Notes: a model not told the origin generated them from the sequence alone. Shown: positions 1 to 6,091, counted from the stretch's first letter. The stretch is DNA of 6,101 nucleotides from an uncultured Oscillospiraceae bacterium (GCA_910588045.1 CAJUPS010000152.1:1-6101); one strand, 5' to 3'. A program made the numbers and translations.

Positions 1-188
1 TAAAGATATTCGAGGCTTAATACAAATGCCTTTTTCAAGACATTGGATTATGCACATAGAAGCAAGCTTGCGTATAAAAGACAAGATACATTCGTAAGTG
101 CAAATTCCAGCTGATTGAGGAGACTATACAAGCAACCCGCTAAATCTCCGCGCAACAACAAAAACAGAACATTTGGAGGACAATTATC
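1..188 (+). other. AT-rich leader upstream of pheA
   Basis: This stretch is clearly richer in A and T than the rest of the window and holds no gene I can recognise. One frame is open from the left edge to a TAA at 95-97 and contains an ATG at 26 that would give a 23-residue peptide; a weak GAGG lies 10 bases before that ATG. It could instead be the 3' end of a gene outside the window. The peptide has one Phe and one Trp codon, so it is not a convincing phenylalanine attenuator leader. I see no T-box signature and no strong terminator hairpin. A perfect 10-base palindrome (GCAAGCTTGC) lies at 62-71 beside a TATAAA at 73-78. No -35 box at good spacing supports a promoter there, although the pheA promoter probably lies in this region or just outside it. 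Confidence 0.5.
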
Positions 189-1325
189 ATGGAACTGCAA
201 GATTACCGGAACCAACTGGACCAGATCGACGACGAGCTGGTGGCGCTGTTCAAGCGGCGCATGGAGACCGTCAAAAGTGTGGCGGACTACAAGCGGGAGC
301 ACAACACCCCCGTCCTCGCGGCGGGCCGGGAGCGGGATATTCTCTACCGCGTCACCGGCGCCTGCGGCGAGGAGCTCCAGGAGTACACCAAGATCCTCTA
401 CTCCACTCTCTTTGAGCTGAGCCGGGACTACCAGGAGAACCGCCTGTCCACCGGCGAGTCCAAACTCTGCCGGGACATCCTGTCTGCCGTGGAGCAGACC
501 GGGACATTCCCCACCCGGGCCGTGGTGGCCTGCCAGGGAGCGGAGGGCGCCTACTCCCAGATCGCCTGCGACAAGATGTTCGAGCTGCCCCAGATCCTCT
601 ACTTCGGGCGCTTTGACGGCGTGTTCCGGGCGGTGGAGAACGGGATGTGCCGCTACGGCATCCTGCCCATTGAGAACTCCTCCGCCGGGTCCGTTACCGA
701 GGTGTACGACCTGATGGAGAAATACAACTGCAAAATCATCCGCAGTCTGAAGCTGAAGATCGAGCACTGCCTTCTCGCCCGTCCCGGCGTGAGCCTCAAG
801 GACGTCAAGGAGGTGGTGGCCCATGAGCAGGCCCTCAACCAGTGCGGCGACTTCCTCAAGAGCAGCGGCGTGAAGATCACCGTCTTCGACAACAACGCTC
901 GGGCCGCCAAGTACGTGGCCGAGAGCGAGCGCACGGACATCGCCGCCATCGCCTCCGCCAACTGCGCGGACCTCTACGGTCTGCGGATCCTCTCCGACAA
1001 GGTGGCCAACTCCGACCACAACTACACCCGCTTCATCTGCATCTCCAAGAATATGGAGATCTACGAGGGGGCCAACAAGATCACCTTCGTGACCGCCGCC
1101 AGCCACCGCCCCGGCTCCCTCTACAGCCTCATTGCCAAGTTCGCCACCCGGGGTCTCAACATCTGCAAGCTGGAGAGCCGCCCCATCCCCGGCAAGGACT
1201 TCGAGTTCCGCTTCTACTTCGACGTGGAGGCGTCCGTCCGCAGCGAGGACACCCAGGCCGTTCTCAGCCAGCTGGAGAAGGAGGACTTCTTCACCTTCCT
1301 GGGGGCCTATTCTGAGGTATTCTGA
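189..1325 (+). CDS. pheA: Bifunctional chorismate mutase / prephenate dehydratase (P-protein)
   Basis: This 378-residue cytoplasmic enzyme converts chorismate to prephenate and then, by dehydration and decarboxylation, to phenylpyruvate, the precursor of phenylalanine. Residues 1-85 form an AroQ-type helical chorismate mutase domain, with candidate active-site residues Arg7, Arg23/24, Lys35, the RERD patch at 47-50 and Gln82. Residues 108-285 are the prephenate dehydratase domain: the conserved segment around GILPIENSSAGS (157-168) and the catalytic TRF motif at 280-282 are present. Residues 296-370 are an ACT domain, the usual site of phenylalanine feedback inhibition. Its ESRP motif is intact at 329-332, but the partner GALV motif reads GSLY at 309-312. 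The length matches the fused P-protein family. The start is set by GGAGG at 175-179, nine bases before the ATG. The stop overlaps the next start by one base (TGATG), which suggests translational coupling. Family assignment is very secure; the individual mutase residues are aligned by eye. Confidence 0.97.
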   Translation: MELQDYRNQLDQIDDELVALFKRRMETVKSVADYKREHNTPVLAAGRERDILYRVTGACGEELQEYTKILYSTLFELSRDYQENRLSTGESKLCRDILSAVEQTGTFPTRAVVACQGAEGAYSQIACDKMFELPQILYFGRFDGVFRAVENGMCRYGILPIENSSAGSVTEVYDLMEKYNCKIIRSLKLKIEHCLLARPGVSLKDVKEVVAHEQALNQCGDFLKSSGVKITVFDNNARAAKYVAESERTDIAAIASANCADLYGLRILSDKVANSDHNYTRFICISKNMEIYEGANKITFVTAASHRPGSLYSLIAKFATRGLNICKLESRPIPGKDFEFRFYFDVEASVRSEDTQAVLSQLEKEDFFTFLGAYSEVF

Positions 1326-2548
1326 TGGAATACGGACTTTTGGGCGAAACACTGGGCCACAGCTTTTCCCCCCAGATTCACGCGGCGCTGGCGGACTACG
1401 ACTACCGGCTGTATCCCACGCCTCCCGAGGCGGTGGAAGACCTCTTCCGCCGCCGGGCGTTCAAGGGTCTGAATGTCACCATCCCCTATAAGCAGACGGT
1501 GATCCCCCTGTGCGACGAGGTGGACGCCGGGGCCGCCGCCATCGGGGCGGTGAATACGGTGGTCAACCGGGACGGGAAGCTCACCGGGTACAACACAGAC
1601 ATTGACGGCCTCATCTATCTGGCGAAGCGGACGCGGGTGGACATGGCAGGAAAAAAGGCCGTCATCCTGGGCTCCGGGGGCACCAGCCGCACCGCCCGCG
1701 CCGCCGCGCGGGCGCTGGGCGCGTCGGAGGTCGCGGTGATCTCCCGGCACGGGGAGGACAACTACGAAAACCTCTCCCGCCATGGGGACGCCCAGGTGCT
1801 CATCAACACCACCCCCGTGGGGATGTTCCCCCACGCCGGGGTCTCGCCGGTATCCCTGGATGCCTTTCCCAAGCTGGAGGGCGTGCTGGACGTGGTGTAC
1901 AACCCTCTGCGCACGGCCCTCGTCATGGAGGCGGAGAAGCGGGGGATCCCCTGCTCCTGCGGCCTGCCCATGCTGGTGGCCCAGGCCAAGCGGGCCGCCG
2001 AGCTGTTCACCGGGGCGGCCATCCCCGACCACCGGCTGGAGTCCGTGATTGCCGCCCTGACCGCCCAGGTGCAAAACGTGGTCCTCATCGGGATGCCCGG
2101 GTGCGGCAAGAGCGCCATCGGGCGGACGCTGGCCCGGCGGCTGGGGAAACCGTTCGTGGACCTGGACCACCTGGCGGCAGACCGGGCGGGAAAGTCCATC
2201 CCGGAGATGTTCGCCCAGGAGGGCGAGGACGCCTTCCGCTCCCTGGAGAGCGAGCTTGTCCGGGAGGCCGGTGCGCAAACCGGATGCGTCCTCAGCACCG
2301 GCGGCGGCGTGGTCACCCGGGAGGAGAACTATCCGCCGCTCCATCAGAACGGCGTGATCGTGCACATCCGGCGGGACATCCGCCTGCTGCCCACGGCGGG
2401 GCGGCCCGTGTCCCAGAGCACGGACCTCCACGCGCTGTGGCGGCGGCGGGAGCCGCTGTATCACGCCTTCGCGGACCTGACGGTGGACAACGACAGCACT
2501 ATCGAAGGCGCGGCGGCAGAAATCGAAAAGGAGCTGAACAAGGCATGA
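1325..2548 (+). CDS. aroE/aroK: Shikimate dehydrogenase-shikimate kinase fusion
   Basis: One 407-residue protein carries two consecutive shikimate pathway activities: NADPH-dependent reduction of 3-dehydroshikimate to shikimate, then ATP-dependent phosphorylation to shikimate 3-phosphate. Residues 1-245 are AroE: the substrate motif GHSFSP (11-16), NVTIPYK with catalytic Lys56, IGAVNT (73-78), the NTD motif with catalytic Asp92, and a nucleotide-binding loop GSGGTSRTA (116-124). The usual NRT cofactor motif is replaced by ISR at 139-141, so the basis of NADPH preference may differ. Residues 250-407 are AroK: P-loop GMPGCGKS (256-263), DLD (279-281) for Mg and shikimate, FR at 304-305, GGG (326-328), a short lid region with GRP (359-361) and REPLY (375-379). 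The AroE part is somewhat shorter than the roughly 270 residues of free-standing enzymes. There is no stop or frameshift between the domains, so the fusion is real in this sequence. GAGGT at 1314-1318 lies inside the end of pheA, six bases before the ATG. The stop overlaps aroQ by four bases (ATGA). Confidence 0.95.
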   Translation: MEYGLLGETLGHSFSPQIHAALADYDYRLYPTPPEAVEDLFRRRAFKGLNVTIPYKQTVIPLCDEVDAGAAAIGAVNTVVNRDGKLTGYNTDIDGLIYLAKRTRVDMAGKKAVILGSGGTSRTARAAARALGASEVAVISRHGEDNYENLSRHGDAQVLINTTPVGMFPHAGVSPVSLDAFPKLEGVLDVVYNPLRTALVMEAEKRGIPCSCGLPMLVAQAKRAAELFTGAAIPDHRLESVIAALTAQVQNVVLIGMPGCGKSAIGRTLARRLGKPFVDLDHLAADRAGKSIPEMFAQEGEDAFRSLESELVREAGAQTGCVLSTGGGVVTREENYPPLHQNGVIVHIRRDIRLLPTAGRPVSQSTDLHALWRRREPLYHAFADLTVDNDSTIEGAAAEIEKELNKA

Positions 2549-2982
2549 AGCTGCTGTTTCTCAACGGCCCCAACCTGAACATGCTGGGCATCCGGGAGCC
2601 GGACATCTACGGGCGGCAGACCTACGCCGACCTGGAGACCTACATCCGCAGCTTCTGCGGGGAATTGGGGGTCGAGTGCGAGATCCTCCAGTCCAACCAC
2701 GAGGGGGTTCTGGTGGACGCCATCCAGGGCGCGTACCAAAAATTCGACGGCATTGTCATCAATCCCGCCGCATACACCCATACCAGCGTTGCGCTGCTGG
2801 ACGCCGTGAAAGCGGTGGGGATCCCCACGGTGGAGGTCCATATCTCCGACGTAAGCCGCCGGGAGGACTTCCGGCAGGTGTCCTATATCCGTCTGGCCTG
2901 CTGCAAGACCATTGCCGGGTATGGGTTCCGGGGATACCGCCTTGCGGCGGAGCATCTGCTGGCAAACGAGAGAAAAGACTAA
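2545..2982 (+). CDS. aroQ: Type II 3-dehydroquinate dehydratase
   Basis: This 145-residue cytoplasmic enzyme dehydrates 3-dehydroquinate to 3-dehydroshikimate, which is the substrate of the AroE domain encoded just upstream. It is of the type II class, normally a dodecamer of flavodoxin-like subunits, and is unrelated to the type I Schiff-base enzyme. The sequence shows the N-terminal LNGPNLNMLG motif (6-15), the flexible-loop Arg17 and catalytic Tyr22, SNHEG (50-54), INPAAYTHTS (72-81) with substrate-binding Asn73, and VEVHIS (96-101) with catalytic His99, followed by Arg110. Length is typical of the family at about 145-150 residues. The start overlaps the aroE/aroK stop by four bases. AAAGGAG at 2527-2533 sits 11 bases upstream, inside the preceding gene, so the two are probably translationally coupled. 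In this family the name aroQ refers to the dehydratase and not to the AroQ-fold chorismate mutase. Identification is very secure. Confidence 0.97.
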   Translation: MKLLFLNGPNLNMLGIREPDIYGRQTYADLETYIRSFCGELGVECEILQSNHEGVLVDAIQGAYQKFDGIVINPAAYTHTSVALLDAVKAVGIPTVEVHISDVSRREDFRQVSYIRLACCKTIAGYGFRGYRLAAEHLLANERKD

Positions 2983-3032
2983 CCATATGCCGCCCTTTCA
3001 CATACAATGGCCGTGTAAAGGAGGCTGTTGCT

Positions 3033-3692
3033 ATGGAAAATACGGTATTCGGCGGGCAGGCCCAGTCCCCCGCCTATGATTTTCGCGTATACGATCAGGT
3101 CTGGCATCGGGTTTCCCCGGGGACGGACCCCTTCGCCGAGGATCCCGACGCCGCCGGTATGACCGCTCCCCCCGCCGCGGCGGAGACCGTCCCCTCCGTT
3201 GAGCCCGCCCAGATGACGGCGACTCCCCGGCAGGAGGGAAACCTTCCCGGCGCAGAACGAAACCCGTGCTGCATGGGCACCGAGGCCCAGGAGTCCCTGG
3301 AGGTCGTGGAGGGCTTTCTCCAGGAGGAGCTGGCGGAGAGCCGGTGCTGTCAGAGTCTGGCCTGCCGGGTGCGGAACCCGCAGGCGGCCCGGCTGCTGCG
3401 GCAGGCCGCATCGGAGAAGCGGGCGGCGGCCCGGGAGCTGTGCGCCGCCTATTTCCTGATGACCGGCAAGCCATATACGCCCTCCATCACGGTGGAACAC
3501 CTCCGCTGGGAGAATCTTCCCCAGGCCATGCGGGCCTACTACCACCAGGAGGCGTGCGGCGGACTGAACTACCAGCGGGCGGCGGACGAGACCCTGGACC
3601 CCTGCCTGACCAAGCTGTTCCTCCGGCTGTCGGAGCAGTCCTACCGCCGGGCGGACGCGGTGATGGAGCTGCTGGGAAAGCTGATTTGCTGA
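3033..3692 (+). CDS. Ferritin-like helical protein lacking the usual metal ligands
   Basis: This is a 219-residue protein with two parts. Residues 1-75 look disordered and are rich in Pro, Ala and Glu. Residues 83-217 look like a four-helix bundle of the rubrerythrin/ferritin-like type. Four helices can be placed by eye: A around LQEELAES (96-103), B around SEKRAAAREL (127-136) followed by AAYFLMTGKPY, C around YYHQEACGGLNY (169-180), and D around LSEQSYRRAD (199-208). Metal-binding members normally carry ExxH in helices B and D; here these read EKRA (128-131) and EQSY (201-204), so a normal di-iron site looks lost. Nine cysteines are present, including an NPCC motif at 77-80, which could bind metal or react with oxidants. 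No signal peptide or membrane segment is seen. AGGAGG (3019-3024) eight bases before the ATG fixes the start. It lies 50 bases after aroQ. The fold is inferred from pattern only, and the function is unknown. Confidence 0.8.
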   Translation: MENTVFGGQAQSPAYDFRVYDQVWHRVSPGTDPFAEDPDAAGMTAPPAAAETVPSVEPAQMTATPRQEGNLPGAERNPCCMGTEAQESLEVVEGFLQEELAESRCCQSLACRVRNPQAARLLRQAASEKRAAARELCAAYFLMTGKPYTPSITVEHLRWENLPQAMRAYYHQEACGGLNYQRAADETLDPCLTKLFLRLSEQSYRRADAVMELLGKLIC

Positions 3693-3748
3693 CCGGGCCG
3701 GTGCCGGACCTGATGCGTCAAAAAACTTACTGAAGGAGAACGAATCAT

Positions 3749-4336
3749 ATGCCCCACACAAGAGACGAGGCGCTGGCTCTGCTGCGCCAATACAACAAGG
3801 AAAGCTTCCATATTCTCCACGCCCTGACGGTGGAGGGCGTCATGGCCTGGTACGCCAAGGAACTGGGTTACGGTGAGGAGGCGGACTTCTGGTCCATGGT
3901 TGGCCTGCTGCACGACATCGACTTTGAGCAGTGGCCGGAGGAGCACTGCCGGAAGGCCCCGGAGCTTCTGCGGGAGGCCGGGATGGACGAGAGGCTGATC
4001 CACGCCGTGGTAAGCCACGGCTACGGCCTGTGTGCCGACGTGGAGCCGGAGCACGAGATGGAGAAGGTCCTCTTCGCCGCCGACGAGCTGACGGGCCTGA
4101 TCGGCGCCGCCGCCCGGATGCGCCCCAGCAAGAGCGTCCAGGACATGGAGGTCAGCAGTCTGAAGAAGAAATTCAAGGACAAAAAATTTGCCGCCGGGTG
4201 CAGCAGGGATGTGATCCGCCAGGGCGCGGAGCGCCTGGGCTGGGAGCTGGATACGCTGATGGAGCGGACGATCCTGGCCATGCGGTCCTGCGAGGACGCG
4301 GTCAACGCCGAGATGGCGGCGCTGGGGCTGGCGTAA
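3749..4336 (+). CDS. HD-domain putative metal-dependent phosphohydrolase
   Basis: This 195-residue protein appears cytoplasmic and belongs to the HD superfamily of metal-dependent phosphohydrolases. The expected metal-ligand series can be followed: His24 in the first helix, the paired HD at 55-56 (in GLLHDIDFE), His85 and His90 (in AVVSHGYG), and Asp112 (in AADELTGLI). The doublet is followed by Ile-Asp, so the motif is HDID where HDIG is the commoner form. No GGDEF, PAS, synthetase or membrane domain is attached, so it is a stand-alone small HD protein. The substrate cannot be told from sequence: nucleotides, phosphate monoesters or a cyclic nucleotide are all possible. GAAGGAG at 3732-3738, ten bases upstream, supports the chosen ATG. 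The gene starts 56 bases after the ferritin-like gene and overlaps the downstream lipoprotein gene by one base (TAATG), so the two are likely co-translated. Superfamily membership is secure; function is not assigned. Confidence 0.88.
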   Translation: MPHTRDEALALLRQYNKESFHILHALTVEGVMAWYAKELGYGEEADFWSMVGLLHDIDFEQWPEEHCRKAPELLREAGMDERLIHAVVSHGYGLCADVEPEHEMEKVLFAADELTGLIGAAARMRPSKSVQDMEVSSLKKKFKDKKFAAGCSRDVIRQGAERLGWELDTLMERTILAMRSCEDAVNAEMAALGLA

Positions 4337-4941
4337 TGGCGAAACGGATTCTTGTATCCCTGCTGGCAGCGGCCTGTCTGCTGCTGGCGGGGTGTCAGCA
4401 AAGCGATCCTCCCGCGCCGGAGGAGCCGCCCGCGCCGCCCTCCGCCGTCCCGATTCCGCCTGCGGGGGAATCGGTGCAGGCGGAACCACAGCCCGTCTTT
4501 CTGGACCGGCTGACCATCGAGGTGGTGGAGGACTGGAGCGAAACGGACCGCATTCTCTCCCAGTTGGATGCGCTCTCCCAGCTGGCCGGAGAGGCGCTGG
4601 CAGAGAAGGACTGCACCGTAGAGGCCCCCGTGGTTGTCACCATCGGCACCGCCGGGGGGATCACGGCCCAGGCGCTGCGGGACGGCGGCGTGGACGCTGC
4701 CATCCTGCCCACCGGCGATTATGCAGAGATCGAGGCCGAAGCGGCCCCTGTTCTCCACTCCTCCGACGAGACCGTCGTGACCGCGGTCACCCTCGCCCGG
4801 GAGGAGCTGGACGAAAACTTTCAGGCGATTCTTGCCGCCGCGCTGCTGGAAACGGACGCCGGAAAGGACTTTCTTGAGATCTGTTATCCGGGCGTGAAGT
4901 TCACGAAAATGGACACAAGGATTTTCTATGTAAATTCTTGA
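4336..4941 (+). CDS. Lipoprotein with a short PhnD-like binding domain
   Basis: This 201-residue protein is predicted to be exported and lipid-anchored to the outer face of the membrane. A basic start (MAKR) and a hydrophobic run at 5-18 lead to the lipobox LAGC, with lipidated Cys20. Residues 21-55 are a Pro- and Glu-rich linker, typical of a spacer through the cell wall. Residues 56-198 resemble part of a PhnD/phosphonate-type solute-binding protein: a strand DRLTIEVVED, a helix with SQLDALSQLAGEAL, the segment VVVTIGTAGGITAQALRDGGVDAAILPTGDYA (read as 99-130), and a C-terminal helix LLETDAGKDFLE (170-181). At about 140 residues this domain is roughly half of a full binding protein, so most of one lobe appears to be missing and ligand binding is uncertain. 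No permease or ATPase gene is adjacent. The ATG overlaps the HD gene's stop, and the upstream ribosome binding site is weak, so expression probably depends on coupling. The lipoprotein call is strong; the PhnD resemblance is from pattern recognition. Confidence 0.85.
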   Translation: MAKRILVSLLAAACLLLAGCQQSDPPAPEEPPAPPSAVPIPPAGESVQAEPQPVFLDRLTIEVVEDWSETDRILSQLDALSQLAGEALAEKDCTVEAPVVVTIGTAGGITAQALRDGGVDAAILPTGDYAEIEAEAAPVLHSSDETVVTAVTLAREELDENFQAILAAALLETDAGKDFLEICYPGVKFTKMDTRIFYVNS

Positions 4942-4972
4942 ACATGCCGCAGCACCAAGAAATCACAAGAAG

Positions 4973-5010
4973 CGGCCAAGGCGGACACGCGCGTCCGCCT
5001 TGGCCGTTTT
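4973..5010 (+). terminator. Intrinsic terminator shared by convergent genes
   Basis: A perfect 14-bp GC-rich stem (4973-4986 paired with 4993-5006) with a six-base loop ACGCGC is followed on the + strand by TTTT at 5007-5010. It lies 31 bases after the lipoprotein stop and should end the + strand transcript. On the - strand the same hairpin lies seven bases after the hslO stop and is followed by a broken T-rich run (CTTCTTGTGATTTCTT), so it may also terminate hslO, less ideally. The U tract on the + side is short. Confidence 0.85.
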
Positions 5011-5013
5011 GGG

Positions 5014-5913
5014 CTATATTCCGTCTCTTTTCTGCTCCTTCATCTGCTCTACCAGTGCCCGCAAATCCTCTCCGGTAAATTGGTAGACCTTATCACAGAA
5101 CTGACATCCCAGTTCACAGCCGCCCTGTTCCTCCAGCAGCGCCTCCAGCTCCTCGACGCCCATGCTGATAAGGGCCCGCTCCACCCGGGCCCGGCTGCAA
5201 TAGCACCGATATGCAATGGGGGAGGTCTCCAGTATCTCCACCTCAAAGTCACTGAGCACCGTCCGAAGGAGCGCTTCCGGGTCCGGGTTCCGGTCCAGCA
5301 GGGCGGTCACCGCCCCGGCGGCCATGACGCCCCCCTCCACCTTGGCGATGGTGTCCTCTCCCGCCCCGGGGAGAAGCTGGATGATATAGCCTCCGGCGGC
5401 CCTGACGCTCTGGTCCCGGTCCACCAGGACGCCCAGAGCGCAGGCGGTGGGGATTTGTTCGCTCTCCACGAAATAGGCGGCCAGGTCCTCGGCAATCTCG
5501 CCGCCCAGCAGGCCCACAGAGCCGATATAGGGCTCCTTTAAGCCGATGTCCTTGATGACGGTCAGGGTTCCCTCTGCCCCCACCGCTCCGCCGACGTTCA
5601 GTTTTCCATCTGCCCGGAGGGAGAGGTCCACCTGGGGGTTCTGGACGTAGCCCCGGACGTTGCCCAGGTGGTCGGAGACCGCCAGCACGGTCCCCAGGGG
5701 ACCGCCGCCCTTGATTTGCAGCGTCAGGGAGGCATTTTCTTCCTTCAGGGCGTTACCCATCATGGACGCTGCCGCTAGGGCTCTTCCGATGGCGGCTGTC
5801 GCCACCGGGAGGGTTTTTTGTATCTTTCTCGCTCGCTCGGTGATTTCTTTTGTCGCTGCGGCGACGGCTTTTACGGTGCCGTCTTTCGTTATGGCACGGA
5901 CTAATTGATCCAT
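5014..5913 (-). CDS. hslO: Hsp33 redox-regulated chaperone
   Basis: This 299-residue protein is the cytoplasmic holdase Hsp33. In its reduced form it binds zinc through four cysteines and is inactive. Oxidative unfolding conditions (peroxide with heat, or hypochlorous acid) release the zinc, form disulfides, and switch it to binding unfolding proteins. The N-terminal core domain spans about 1-225, with recognisable segments such as IKGGGPLGTVLAVSD (67-81), GYVQNP (88-93) and the region around GEIAEDLAAYFVESEQIPTA (read 138-157). The C-terminal redox switch has CYC (Cys237, Cys239) and CQFC (Cys270, Cys273), with the usual spacing of about 30 residues. Extra cysteines lie at 158 and at 266, the latter only four residues before the CxxC. 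The ATG on the - strand at 5913-5911 is preceded by AGGAGG (5930-5925), 11 bases away. The gene is convergent with the + strand run and probably has its own promoter further right, in or beyond the hairpin cluster. Identification is very secure. Confidence 0.97.
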   Translation of the reverse strand: MDQLVRAITKDGTVKAVAAATKEITERARKIQKTLPVATAAIGRALAAASMMGNALKEENASLTLQIKGGGPLGTVLAVSDHLGNVRGYVQNPQVDLSLRADGKLNVGGAVGAEGTLTVIKDIGLKEPYIGSVGLLGGEIAEDLAAYFVESEQIPTACALGVLVDRDQSVRAAGGYIIQLLPGAGEDTIAKVEGGVMAAGAVTALLDRNPDPEALLRTVLSDFEVEILETSPIAYRCYCSRARVERALISMGVEELEALLEEQGGCELGCQFCDKVYQFTGEDLRALVEQMKEQKRDGI

Positions 5914-5934
5914 TCCGGGTGGTTCCTCCTCTTT

Positions 5935-6091
5935 GCGGCGCTGTGCGCCGCCCTACATTTAATCTGCGGCCCTGCGGGCCGCGGCCGCTTTTTTCTTCTT
6001 ACCTTTGCCGCCTCGACGGCGGCGGGGATGTTCTTTTCCCTTGTGGGAAAAGAACCAAAAGCACCCTCAAGGGGGCTTCGCCGCCCTTGAG
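5935..6091. repeat. Cluster of five hairpins upstream of hslO
   Basis: About 160 bases contain five successive inverted repeats. (1) 5935-5941/5945-5951, 7 bp, loop TGT. (2) 5966-5972/5976-5982, 7 bp, loop TGC; an alternative stem pairs 5966-5971 with 5983-5988 and runs directly into TTTTTT (5989-5994). (3) 6007-6012/6018-6023, 6 bp, loop TCGAC. (4) 6031-6040/6045-6054, 10 bp, loop TTGT, AT-richer. (5) 6066-6073/6084-6091, 8 bp, extended inward by GGC/GCC with a small loop and one unpaired G. Short open frames cross the region on the + strand, but the dense palindromes, lack of a ribosome binding site and low-complexity translation argue against coding. It could be a dispersed intergenic repeat, a structured RNA, or a 5' leader of hslO when read on the - strand. 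The element may continue past the right edge of the window. Confidence 0.75.
5966..5994 (+). terminator. Possible + strand terminator within the hairpin cluster
   Basis: A GCGGCC/GGCCGC stem (5966-5971 with 5983-5988, 11-base loop) is followed immediately by TTTTTTCTTCTT. It would terminate + strand transcription, for example RNA running antisense out of hslO. It competes with the tighter 7-bp, 3-base-loop hairpin at 5966-5982, which leaves six bases before the T run. No + strand gene immediately precedes it, so its purpose is unclear and it may just be part of the repeat. Confidence 0.4.

Noticed and set aside
1..188. T-box riboswitch or Phe-rich attenuator controlling pheA
   Set aside because: No T-box core sequence, no terminator/antiterminator pair and no run of Phe codons is visible. 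Such control could still lie to the left of the window.
48..1352. A 434-residue open frame on the - strand covering pheA
   Set aside because: It is the antisense shadow of an unmistakable pheA. High GC at codon third positions removes stops from the opposite strand. The translation is a repetitive Val/Leu/Gly/Ala/His-rich string with no recognisable domain.
1307..2464. A 385-residue open frame on the - strand covering aroE/aroK
   Set aside because: Same GC-driven shadow effect. The + strand protein has all the expected catalytic motifs, while the - strand translation is rich in Gly, Pro, Arg and His and has no family resemblance.
3693..3748. GC-rich inverted segments (CCGG repeats) after the ferritin-like gene as a terminator
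   Set aside because: The pairing is short and imperfect, and no T tract follows. The gap is better read as a spacer carrying the ribosome binding site of the HD gene.
3641..4489. A 282-residue - strand frame across the HD and lipoprotein genes
   Set aside because: It spans two recognisable + strand genes and their junction, its translation has no domain, and no ribosome binding site was identified for it.
5905..6090. A 61-residue + strand frame with hydrophobic stretches, like a small membrane protein
   Set aside because: It coincides with the five-hairpin cluster, overlaps the hslO start on the other strand, and has no ribosome binding site. The hydrophobic residues arise from palindromic GC-rich and T-rich segments.
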